From Porites lobata (taxonomy: Eukaryota; Cnidaria; Anthozoa; Scleractinia; Poritidae), in the NCBI GenBank assembly GCA_942486035.1, contig CALNXK010000025.1, positions 3,678,501-3,742,500 of the forward strand: a DNA stretch of 64,000 nucleotides. Reading direction: 5' to 3'. The notes below the pieces were generated by a model. It saw only the letters and a program-made list of their open reading frames with translations. It was not told the DNA's origin and ran no database searches. This document shows, one piece after another, positions 36,041-45,239 of the stretch (position 1 is the first letter of the stretch; each line of letters starts with the position of its first letter). The position numbers and the translations under genes were made by a program.

Positions 36041-36145
36041 TTAGCCATCGCCGCGGAATACCAAGGTTCGCGCGGCGAAATTTTGATCTAAACTTGGACG
36101 TGATCCCTTTGTGTCGTTGAGTTTTTTGAGGAGATATTGCTTCCT
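36041..36145 (-). CDS. candidate terminal exon of FGF-like gene
   Basis: A strong acceptor (TTTTATTTTTATTACAG) precedes 35 codons in phase 0, the phase in which FGF exon 2 at 39010 ends. The 34 residues include YLLKKLND, KGSRP and DQNF followed by RTLVF, which resemble the last strand of FGFs (YVALKKNG, KGSRT, QKFTHFLP). A middle exon with the usual CxFxE block would be needed between; I did not find it. The assignment is therefore tentative; an unrelated exon or chance frame is possible. Confidence 0.35.
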   Translation of the reverse strand, partial: RKQYLLKKLNDTKGSRPSLDQNFAARTLVFRGDG

Positions 36146-36969
36146 CTGTAATAAAAATAAAGTTCGCATTTGGACGGTTGAAAAAAGGAGTAAATAAACC
36201 CCTCACCCCTGAAGTACAATCCTTTGGTAACTTTAGGTCGCTTGCAAACATGAATTCGGGGTTGATATTATCGTTTTTTTTAGGGGTACAAAGGAAAAGT
36301 TCGTTCATACATTTGCTTATCGGTCGAATGTACTAATTTCAAAGTAAACCAAGTACAGCATTTAACAAAAAAACAGTTTATTAGTAAATGGACGTAACTC
36401 CTATTAACAACTCGCATTCTGCCTAGGATCCCGACTTATGTGTCAAAATAATTTAAATTTCATTTTAAATAACAATTAGAGACAAAAAGAATTTGTTTCG
36501 CCTAAGTATCGATTTACTTTTAGTTTCCAAGACAAAACGTGATAACCTTAAAACGAATGAACAGACCTTTATGATAGATCGAATGACATTCCTAGAATAA
36601 TTACACGATGCTTTTATTATTTTAAGCTTATGAGACCCGGTTCAAACTCTACTTCTTTAACCCGGTTCAAACGCTACTCCACTTGAGGGCTTAGCATATC
36701 TGTCAAGTATGACAAAGAAGGAAGTTTGGTTCAAAAGTTTTATTTTGGCAAGATCCTCTCTCAATTTTGGTAAGGTAAAAATCGGTAAACGCCAACTTTC
36801 GTGTTATTGGGCGCTAACATGTAGGGGGCCGGTTTTCTCATGCGCCAATCCTAATGTATGCCTTTTTTTTCTTGTAACCTAAGTTCGCCGGTTAAACCAT
36901 CCCTGGCTCCAAAGTCAAACTTCATCAAATTAGATTCTGTACATAAGCATGTGCATGAGTAGCCTGCTG

Positions 36970-37222
36970 GGAAAACAGCCGAAATTTAGCGATACCACCA
37001 CTGGTTTTCCCGCAAAATTTCATCTGAGGAATGAGCGCAGAAATTCCATACTGATGACGCATATCTACCTAGATCTGGGTAATGCTTCTGATTGGTTAAA
37101 GATTTGGTTCAACCAATCAGAAGCACCACCCAGATTTGAATAGTGACGCGTCATCAGTATGGAACTTCTTTGCTCGTTTCTCGAGTCACCAGGGGTGGCG
37201 TCGCGAAATGTTGGCAGTTTCC
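36970..37222. mobile_element. 253-bp foldback element
   Basis: Arms are mirrored throughout: TTCCATACTGATGACGC and GCGTCATCAGTATGGAA, GCTTCTGATTGG and CCAATCAGAAGC, and outer GGAAAACAGCC / GGCAGTTTCC. The loop is short. No clear flanking duplication. Confidence 0.78.
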
Positions 37223-37451
37223 TCAGCCGATGTATAAGAACCAGTGGGCGCGGCGCTTGAACCAAGCATTTTACGGAAGTTCTTATGAAAATAGTTACTT
37301 AATTAAGGAGTATTCTCGAAAACTGTCATATGACCTCAAATTAGGAACTTCTCTTCATGTTATTGGTTTCGATAGAAAACCGCACCCTACTTGGCCAAGA
37401 CCAGATTTGTCTCCGTTCTTCGGAACACCAATCCTTTTTAACCCCATGTAG
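37223..37451 (+). other. orphan open frame, possible exon
   Basis: From CCGATGTATAAG at 37226 a frame runs 75 codons to TAG at 37449-37451, after a TTTCCTCAG that looks like an acceptor but overlaps the edge of the foldback element. Residues include GFDRKPHPTWPRP and FFGTPILFNP. No family recognised with confidence. Confidence 0.25.
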
Positions 37452-38388
37452 AACTTGCTGTGCAGATCAGACTGATAATAATTATATCCATCAAGGTGTT
37501 GAATCTCTGTCCATACACACGACGGGTTCGTGCTTTCCTGTGAACAAAGGGAACTTTATTAACAACCTTGTTCCCAGGACCCTCTATTCATTAAAAATGG
37601 CGGCACCAAAACGAAGACTATTTTATCTAATAAAAATGGCAACTAGCTAGCCATAATAGGTTGTGTTAGGTAAAAGGCCGGGAGTTATTCCCTACAATGG
37701 CCAATACGGCGAAGCTCCGCTCGAATGGGGTTCCTTTTTCAGGCGTAAGGTGTATGATAAAAGGGCGGGAGCCCAGTTTCACTAGTTGAAGTATATTAAG
37801 GGTTGGGACTGAAATCTGTCATTTCGGTCTGTAAAAGGAGCAAACCAGACATATCAAAGGGGTACCTTGTCTGTCAAACATGGTATATAAAAGGTGAGGG
37901 GTTGGACCTCGGGGCGGAACCTCTTCGTATAAAACTTTGTTGAGTACCCCGCCTATAGTTCCTCCATTTTGCCGCTCCCTTGTAAAAGGGTAAAAACTGC
38001 AAATGTATTTTTACATCAACTCAATTGCACGTCGAAAAAAAACCGATTCGCTGTGGTAAGGGGTTATCGCTCAAAACGTCGTCTTTGAACCTTTCAACGA
38101 CGGCAATTGATGACTATTATTATCATTTATTATTTGTGTTTCAATCCCCCACCCACCGAAAAGCAAGACCACAGTTTCAAGAGAAAAGCCCTAGGAGACC
38201 TGGTCGCCGGCCGCAGAGCAAGAACATCAACGCTTTGCCCAGTTTTCTTTTTCTTTAGTTTTAGAAACGTATGACACCAAAATGATATTACAAGTCCCCA
38301 TTCAAAGTATTTTTTAAGGGAGCCCTTCCTGTTGTGGCCTCTACTGGTTATCAGAATAATGGCTCAAGGTGAAAGCCCTCTTATGGCT

Positions 38389-38631
38389 TTAACCCTTTAA
38401 GCCCCAATATCCACATACAAATTCTCCAAACTGATCTCAATACATCTCCTTTAACAATTAGTTGAGAGAATTTGATAAATGATCAAAGCATTTTCTCTTT
38501 GGTGATCATTTTAATAATTCTCATAACTTCATCTCTTGACGATGTAAGGATATTGTTAGGAGAAAATTGTTGTTGGCAGAAGCCCATGGGATCGGCTGTT
38601 GTTGGTCCCTATTGGCGACTTAAAGGGTTAA
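38389..38631. mobile_element. 235-bp piggyBac-type MITE, TTAA target site, copy 1
   Basis: TTAA flanks both ends (38389-38392 and 38628-38631); the termini are CCCTTTAAG and CTTAAAGGG. Diverged copies lie at 52511-52880 and 62020-62211. TTAA duplication and CCC ends are piggyBac traits; no transposase is present. Confidence 0.75.
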
Positions 38632-38782
38632 CCAACTATGATAACTGTAGACGAATCAGTTTCAGCTAGGCCAATATATGGCTATATTAAGCTGGCAGAG
38701 TAGTAATATCACACTGAAAACATCAACATAAATAACTCTTAGAATTGATCACGTAAAAATATATATTCCTTCGCTTCAGCGC

Positions 38783-38852
38783 TACCCTGCAAGCAGAGTC
38801 TCCTTCGATCTTATTTTCTAAGGAGATCGAAGGAGACTCTGCTCGCATGGTA
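38783..38852. mobile_element. 70-bp hairpin element with 9-bp target duplication
   Basis: The element starts TACCCTGCAAGCAGAG and ends with the complement of TACCATGCGAGCAGAG; arms meet around TATTTTCTA. CTTCAGCGC is found directly before (38774-38782) and after (38853-38861). Confidence 0.9.
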
Positions 38853-39009
38853 CTTCAGCGCTAAATCACTATTGAAAACTCCGGAAACAAACCCAGACAG
38901 CTTTTAAAAAGTGCTACTGCAAGCCAACCACACGCGGAGAGTTTAATTAACTGCATAAATTGTGTCTTTAACCTCTACATTTATTTGAATTTTATTGAAA
39001 GAAACTTAC

Positions 39010-39380
39010 TGCCACGCACAACTCTCCTTGAGCATTCACCGCAACATAAGCTTTGGTTTTCTCTCCTCGAATAGTGACCTTGCCAAAATCAACCGTTTTC
39101 AGTTCTAAATCTGGAAGAGTAATAAACACTTTGGGTTTGAAACGAGCAGAATGGGTCAATTGTTTGGTACAGATAACACTGCAGGTTTGTACACTTCACC
39201 ATTAAATTCGATTATAAGGTAATTATAACGCATAGTACAGTCTCAAAGTCAGATTTCCGGCCGCATTGTCCTCTTACCACAAAAGTCGTCCTTCGTTCTC
39301 ACACCACGAATTCTTTGCTGCCCGTCAATTTGGAGGAAATAGCCCCATCTTGAGTATAGCAGCACTTTCATAGATGTCAT
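39010..39380 (-). CDS. FGF-like beta-trefoil gene, first two coding exons
   Basis: Exon A (39278-39380) reads 34 codons plus one base from ATG: the KVLLYSRWGYFLQIDGQQRI stretch matches the FGF strand LYxRxGxxLQI. A 167-bp intron (GTAAGA...CAG) leads to exon B (39010-39110, 101 bp), which restores GAT and reads DFGKVTIRGEKTKAYVAVN then GEL, the FGF motif G-V-V-T-I-x-G-x-x-S-x-x-Y-L-A-M-N-x-x-G-x-L-Y. The size and phase of exon B (n x 3 + 2) match the 104-bp middle exon of vertebrate FGF genes. The protein would be a secreted receptor tyrosine kinase ligand, but an in-frame TGA lies shortly upstream of ATG and no signal peptide or N-terminal extension is visible. The GELY tyrosine is cysteine here. 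The third exon is not firmly placed; see 36041-36145. Confidence 0.72.
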
Positions 39381-40129
39381 TGTGTGTTCAAGATTTAACG
39401 AGCACAGTGATGGAAGTCACTAGAAACCACTTCTCAGCTCTGACCTGAAATACGTTCGTTGCTGAAATCACCGGACAAGCGCGACGAATGGAATATGAAA
39501 GAATGTGTAGCCGCACTTCACTGATATGCAAAGTTCAGCCAAGTAACATAAGCCATTTAAATAAAATGAAATGTAATTAAATCGAATCAGATAAAGATAA
39601 GGACGTGCTTTTACCAGAAAAAGAATATAAAAAGCACTTCAGTTTCATGAAATATTGATATTGATTCTGATTACACGGAAACATTCTTTTAGATCCTTTT
39701 AAAGTAATAATTGATACAACTTTTTTGGCCAAATTTCACAAATTATCAAATGTCAAATATATCAAATAAAATTCCGATTTCGGAATCCCGACAATAAACC
39801 TTGCCTCAGTCGCATTTTTACAGACCAAATTCGAAATTACCGTATGATTTGGATTGATCAAATATGAATATATTTTATCCATACCGTTTACGGAAAGGAC
39901 AAGAACATTTTCAGGGGAGAGGGAGGGCTAGAATTCGGGCAAGTAGGAGAAGAGAAGTTTCCCAGGGGAACTTCTCCATATGAAAGAGACGGGGATACTC
40001 ATCGGAAATTTTGAATTCCCCCGTAAGGAGACCAATTTGGGCGGGGTTCAAGCTTTATCTGACCCCTTTATGAGACCATCCTCCAATTTAATAGAAAGAT
40101 TTTTCTTCAGATATTCCTTAGGTACAACC

Positions 40130-40143
40130 AGGAGCCGGCTCCT
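40130..40143. mobile_element. 14-bp palindrome between 9-bp direct repeats, copy 1
   Basis: AGGAGCCGGCTCCT is a perfect palindrome. GGTACAACC stands immediately on the left (40121-40129) and right (40144-40152), exactly as a 9-bp target duplication would. Confidence 0.7.
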
Positions 40144-40189
40144 GGTACAACCCTAAGTGATAACTTTATGGGTCAAAATGCAGTCGAAT

Positions 40190-40322
40190 ATCCTGTCATT
40201 TTAGGGGCCACCTAAAATGCGAATATTAAGTGGTCGCTTATACGGGCTTTGACTAGGAAAATGTTGGTGTTTTGGGAAGGCGGTCGCTTATGAGAGGTGG
40301 TCGCACATGGAAGTTCAGCTGT
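40190..40322. repeat. end fragment of the 27.1-kb TIR family
   Basis: GGTGGTCGCACATGGAAG then TTCAGCTGTATA is the complement of the terminus at 27087 (ACAGTTGAACCTCAATGTGC). GTGGTCGCTTATACGGG occurs further left. Confidence 0.6.
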
Positions 40323-40482
40323 ATATGCTTTCACTCCTGTTAAAACCGAAGTGAGACCAAAATCTGCAAATTGTACCCCCAAAGCGAGACGGCGACTATT
40401 CCTGCCACTTTCATATGGGAGTACCCGCCACGGTCCTCCCACAGGGAGTTTTGGTTGAGAAAGTCCGGTTTAAGCCCCTTGT

Positions 40483-40581
40483 TAGCCTGCGAAAACATCC
40501 GTTTCTCCTCGCTCTTCGCCGATGGGGACGTTTCGTCCCCGTCGGCGAAGAGCGAGGAGAAACGGATGTTTTCGCAGGCTA
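40483..40581. mobile_element. 99-bp hairpin element, TAGCCTGCG termini
   Basis: TAGCCTGCGAAAACATCCG begins an almost perfect ~48-bp arm that returns as its complement to 40581; one mismatch is seen. The flanks GCCCCTTGT-like and GCCCCCTTT-like are similar at seven of nine positions, so a decayed duplication is possible. Confidence 0.88.
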
Positions 40582-40967
40582 GCCCCCTTTTCCTCTTCTC
40601 GAAATTCCAAATTCGGGCTCTTCAACTGTATGCACCCTGATGGTAAATAAGCCATTAAAACTGCAGTTTAAAAAATATGACTAGTACCCACTCTTCTCGC
40701 GGCTCCGCCGCCAAAACAATACAGCTCTCCCACGCTAATCGGCTAGTCATTTGATGGAATGAACAACTCCAGGGCTCCTGACTACTCTTGACGGCAAATT
40801 TATCAACTTCCTTTTTGTATACTTGCTTTAAACCTCATGGTTCTGAGAAATTTAACTCCTTGCTTTTTTTATTTTTATTTTTTTTTATTCAACGAGGAAA
40901 AACATGAGTGTCAGGTCTCCCTTAGAGTCAAGAGCAGAGGAGCTTTTCTTCTTTACTTTTCGCTTCC

Positions 40968-40981
40968 AGGAGCCGGCTCCT
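40968..40981. mobile_element. 14-bp palindrome between 9-bp direct repeats, copy 2
   Basis: The same AGGAGCCGGCTCCT as at 40130, with TTCGCTTCC on the left (40959-40967) and GTCGCTTCC on the right (40982-40990): eight of nine bases identical. Confidence 0.65.
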
Positions 40982-41106
40982 GTCGCTTCCTTCTTCCTCT
41001 TTTCCCCTCGCAACGCCTAATCACGCCAGGCTAGAAAAACAGCATTAACCGAGACAATTTCAACGAAACAAAATGTCTACCACTACATTCAGTTTTAATG
41101 TAGACG

Positions 41107-42198
41107 TTAGGTTCTACTTTCTGCGTCTTTAAAATTTTTGACACGTGTTAAAAACAACTTTTTGGCGAACGTGTAAAGTTCTACATCAAGCGAGTTCAAA
41201 TGTCTTACTCCCTGCAACCCGGAATCGTTCAACTTTGGAAAAAGCTTCCCCGCCTTTGTCTCGTTACCTCCTACTTGCTTAAAGGGGGTCAAAAATTTCA
41301 ACCCAAAAGTCTTCTCAAACAAAAACTGACTCTCTTCTTGGTATTCCATGAGGGCAAAGTAAGCCATTTTTTGAAGATTTCTTTTGGCACTTTGCAAAAT
41401 GATTTCATTTCGTTTTGACTTTTGCATTGCACGTGTGTCATAACAGTTTACCAGCCTTAAATCAGCGAGCATTCTACTTTGACGGTTAATAGCAAGATTC
41501 CAAGGACATCCCATAAACTCTTTCAACGTAATTTCGCTGAGATTTTTTCCAGCGAAACATAGTGGAAGTTCATCCCTTGATGGAGAGCGACCGTTGCAAC
41601 GGAGGGAAGCCCCACTCCACGTCGAAGAGGAATTGTGAACGAATGAAAATTCGCTCAGGAATCGTGAAACAGGTTCTCGAATTATTGTTACGTAAAAGAA
41701 CGTCCGGTCTACATTTTTCCCTTCACGTGAATTCATATACCTCGAAACACATTCCTTGTTTTCTGTCCAATCTGCATGGAGTCCACACGGCCAACCTAGA
41801 TGATGTCTTGAAATCAGCCAAATTTTAGAGGAACCTGGTCTAAGGCACTTGAAGCGCTTTTTGCGTCGTATGTTGTGTGACATTTGTAATCTCTGTCTTT
41901 GACAAGGTCTCTCTATGTCCAAGTTCCGGACTAGCTGAAGACCAAACTGTGTTCCTCCAGTTTTTTGTATGTGCACGAAAACCATGACATCATTCCCCCT
42001 CATGTTAAACTTCTGAATGTGCAAAGTTGATTTATTTGTCCTTCTTGTGTTGCTTTGATGGCGGAGGTTCCTTCCCAATTCTAAAATGTTCAACTTGAAC
42101 GACAAAAACAAAATTGACGCAATGACAACGAGGACTGCCCAAGCGAAGACTGTTTTTAAACTGCATCGGCTCCTTACACCAACGCCACTAGTCATCAC
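41107..42198 (-). CDS. HS6ST: heparan-sulfate 6-O-sulfotransferase, single exon
   Basis: An intronless frame of 363 residues. A signal anchor lies at residues ~16-34, giving a type II Golgi protein. The 5'-phosphosulfate loop is VFVHIQKTGGTQFG (73-86) and the 3'-phosphate loop REPVSRFLSEF (174-184), both binding PAPS. CGLHADWTE (138-146) is the HS6ST hallmark; its histidine corresponds to the catalytic base described for the family. Further matches are NRQSRMLADL and YFALMEYQEESQFLFEKTFGLKF. The enzyme transfers sulfate to the 6-O position of glucosamine in heparan sulfate, which tunes growth-factor binding, including FGFs. It is slightly shorter than vertebrate HS6STs (~400-500), mainly in the stem and C-tail. 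The first ATG is followed by a second one codon later; both precede the anchor. Confidence 0.93.
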   Translation of the reverse strand: MMTSGVGVRSRCSLKTVFAWAVLVVIASILFLSFKLNILELGRNLRHQSNTRRTNKSTLHIQKFNMRGNDVMVFVHIQKTGGTQFGLQLVRNLDIERPCQRQRLQMSHNIRRKKRFKCLRPGSSKIWLISRHHLGWPCGLHADWTENKECVSRYMNSREGKNVDRTFFYVTIIREPVSRFLSEFSFVHNSSSTWSGASLRCNGRSPSRDELPLCFAGKNLSEITLKEFMGCPWNLAINRQSRMLADLRLVNCYDTRAMQKSKRNEIILQSAKRNLQKMAYFALMEYQEESQFLFEKTFGLKFLTPFKQVGGNETKAGKLFPKLNDSGLQGVRHLNSLDVELYTFAKKLFLTRVKNFKDAESRT

Positions 42199-42964
42199 AG
42201 CAGTCGATAAACCTGCCGTTTCGTTTGACTGAACGGGATAAAAATGCTTTTAACGCTCCGGAACTTGTGTTTTTAAATCGGAAATATCATTCTCGTGACA
42301 CGGTTTCCATTGATCGGTCCTTCCTTGTGATCCCTACTTTGTCGGAAAATAACACGAAGATAGTCATGCAAGCTCGCGAGAGCTGAAGAGTCTAAAATTG
42401 TCCCCAATACGCAAGAAGCAAGGTGAATGAAATATAAAATGTGTAATGCTATCCTCCTTCGAAAGTGGAGTTTCCGTTTGGCATGCAGGGTTTCTGTGCA
42501 AGTGGCTCTGACGCTAAGCGTAATTAATTCATCTCGATATAGCAGCCAATTAATTTATCACATACTTTATCTCTAGGAACGACGGCTTACTAAAAGGTTC
42601 TTTGTTTGTGCAGCTGCCAAAGTAATATCAACTTATTTGCCAGTCATGTTGTTTTAACATGTTAGGAATCACTGTGGCGCCACCACATGCAAAAACAGTG
42701 AATTTGTAAAAGTTTGGACTTGAGCGCTGGATTGGGAATAAAGGGGGGGGAATGTCAAGTAAGGTGGGGGTGGTGGGGAGGCAGTCCAAAATGGTGGCAA
42801 ATAATAATTTAACCTGCCAAAAAAAAAATCGCCTGATCGCAGGTTAATAATAATTGGGCCCGGTAATCTAGCCACCATTTTTTTCATTTGCTTAATCCGC
42901 CCCATGAAGGCGTGTCAAGTCAACCACTGTGGTGATGAGGTGTTTCGCCACGTCCCTTGGCCTA
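42199..42964. other. intergenic, 5' flank of sulfotransferase gene
   Basis: No feature recognised apart from a G-run near 42746 and a C/G-rich stretch; no second gene. Confidence 0.4.
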
Positions 42965-43383
42965 GTGTATGAGAGCACAGGCATCCCAAACTCAGTAATT
43001 ATGTGAGAGCATGTTAAAAATTAAATATACATCTGCTAATTTTGCATAACGTAGCGTTTTATAGGGTTTATATGGGAAAAATAAAATAGCGCCTTCTCTT
43101 AGCTTATCGCGATTGTGTAGCAGAGAATTATTTTGCTTACTTTTGTTTGTTCCTGTGTCGTTTTGTAGCCCAAAACGTTTCAAAACGTCACAGGAACACC
43201 AAATACAGCAAAAGTAGGTTTATCTTAATTCTTTGCTACACGGTAAGCTAAGATAAGGCAACATTTTTTAATTTTTCCCATATAAACTCTACAAAACTTC
43301 ACGTTACGCAATATTAGCAGATGCATTAATTTTTAACATGCACTCACATATTGAGTTTGAGACGCCTGTGATGAGAGTCTACC
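42965..43383. mobile_element. ~415-bp long inverted repeat
   Basis: Two arms of about 200 bp mirror each other: GAGAGCACAGGC / GCCTGTGATGAGAGTC outermost, TGTTAAAAATTAA / TTAATTTTTAACA, GTTTATATGGGAAAAAT / ATTTTTCCCATATAAAC, and GTTCCTGTG / CACAGGAAC near the centre. The whole fits a foldback element; no coding capacity. Confidence 0.82.
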
Positions 43384-43847
43384 TCAGGCTAGTAAGAGGG
43401 AGAGGGGGGAATTGAAATCATTGTGATCCGAGGTCCGTGGTCTAGCTGGGTGAACAGTTAGAGACCCATAATACTAGCCTAGCTATTCAAGTCTCCTTTT
43501 GTAGCACGGAACAATGTTATTCAGGTTGAACTAAAAGGTCAACGAGAGTTCGTCCATGTGTTTCTGCAAACTTTACCTTGACTCCGAATCAGAGATGGTG
43601 AGATGGCGAGCGCGCGCGATCGGACCAGCCGCGAGAAGCCCTCAGTCACACACGAGTGGTCATTTACTTCTTTCTCGCATTCTGGAGGGACTACTATTCG
43701 GCGGACATCTCTCCAACCTCGTTCCCGGGTTCCCATTCTACTCGTTCGCCGAAGTTAGAGAGAGAGGGAGACGAGTAGAAGTGGACCCTGAAAACAAGGT
43801 TGGCATCTCTCTAGAACGAACACTTAAAGCACACTTAGGGTCAGTTT

Positions 43848-44545
43848 TCATGGAGGTGGGGGACCCAAGGGGCTGAGGTAATCCGCTTAGGTGGGGCAGA
43901 GGTAACCCACCTGTCCATATAATATAGAAAGAACCTTTAAATACAGAGGTTCACTCAACGCGTAAATAAAACCGACTGGTTCTTTCTTGCCGGATCTCTA
44001 ATGTAGAGATGCTAATGCCAGACGTCACTTGACGTGGGAATTAAAACAAAACTGAATGCAAGGTTGGCCATACGGTAAAGGGCCGATTTATTATAGGCCA
44101 ATATTTCGGCTAAAAAAATTAGCCTTCCTCAGGGCAAGAGCTACACTTAAAAAGAATCCTATAATGACACCTAATTTGAATTTAAATTTACACGAGAGAT
44201 TAATGATAAACTAAAAATGAAAACAATAGCTAACATGATAGATAAATAAATTATAAAATAAAGTGATCGATAAGGTACAGTTCAACTTTTGTCCTCAACG
44301 GTTTAAATCATCTGGTGAAAGAGGTTTCCCTCTGTTTATGGGGTAAGCTTCTCTTGCTTTACGGCGTGACATGCCAAGTGTAGGTTGACGTTCAAGTGGA
44401 GTAAGTTCTCTCTCTTATATATATGGTCACCCTTCCTGGAGCCCCTACCTTTCATGTAAACGTGATTAAATTAAAATGAGAGATAATATGGACAGGCGGA
44501 TTACCTCAAATACTTGGAGTCCTCCACCTACATGTAAGCAGGCCC
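43848..44545. mobile_element. repeat with inverted ends and an inner retroelement-like stem
   Basis: TGGAGGTGGGGGACC and GAGGTAATCCGC...CCTGTCCATATAATAT at the left are mirrored by ATAATATGGACAGGCGGATTACCTC and CCTCCACC at 44485-44530. Around 44090-44130 lies GGCCAATATTTCGGCTAA with TTAGCCTTCCTCAGGGC, a motif I associate with ends of Penelope-like or other retroelements, which is uncertain. Non-coding. Confidence 0.5.
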
Positions 44546-44627
44546 CTACCCCGTTCCCAGGGTTCTCTCCTACCCGCCTTCTCTCGCTTGGTAGGGCGGG
44601 TAGGAGAGAACCCTGGGAACGTGGTTG
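44546..44627. mobile_element. 82-bp hairpin element with 9-bp target duplication
   Basis: CTACCCCGTTCCCAGGG at the left end mirrors CCCTGGGAACGTGGTTG at the right; arms of ~37 bp surround a short loop. AGCAGGCCC is present at 44537-44545 and at 44628-44636. The terminus resembles that of the 17410 hairpin. Confidence 0.9.
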
Positions 44628-45239
44628 AGCAGGCCCTTAGTGGGTGCCGGCCTTAGAGAGTTGAGTGTAGACTGAAATACCACTCCATACATCATTACAA
44701 TACGGCAGGTTTGTTTTATTTTTTGGTGATTTGAGTCCAATATAAATATCGCAAACGTTGTATTTCATATAACTTTGGATGGCTACTATTCTAAAAAAAG
44801 TTCAAAATTGTTTTAAATCCTTTCAAAGTTCTTCCCTACATCTGGGGGCCATGGATCAAAAAAGTCACTTCAGGCGTCCTCTTCATTTTTTTCGCATTTT
44901 CGCTCGCCTCGGACGATATATTAAACTCTCAAATGGAACACTCGCTACCACAACACGCGAACAGTTTACACAGGCACGCGACTTAAACCACAAATACAAC
45001 GAAACGTAACGAACATATCCGCCAGCAGACAAAACGCAAGTAAGAATGTTGCTATAAAGCTTGCTGATACAGACGACAGTGCACGCGATACTATGAAAGA
45101 TAACAACACCTTCGAGCGAGGAGAAGTGAACGTGACGACGCCACAATGGCTTTCTGCAAAGATTGAGTGCGTTTTTTTTTGTCTTTATAACAATAAATTA
45201 TGCTACTCTTGCTCCGGTCCATGGTCCAGCAGTGGTTAG
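44628..45239. other. intergenic and 3' UTR of G3BP gene
   Basis: No gene recognised. An AATAAA at 45191-45196 on the plus strand is on the wrong strand for G3BP. Confidence 0.35.

Noticed and set aside
38025..38258. plus-strand frame ending in basic THRKARPQF...NALPSF, reminiscent of an FGF C-terminus
   Set aside because: It is on the opposite strand to the FGF exons, the likeness rests on basic residues and no acceptor or partner exon was convincing.
40371..40640. 89-codon plus-strand frame
   Set aside because: It reads through the 99-bp hairpin element; half of it is the hairpin's own complement.
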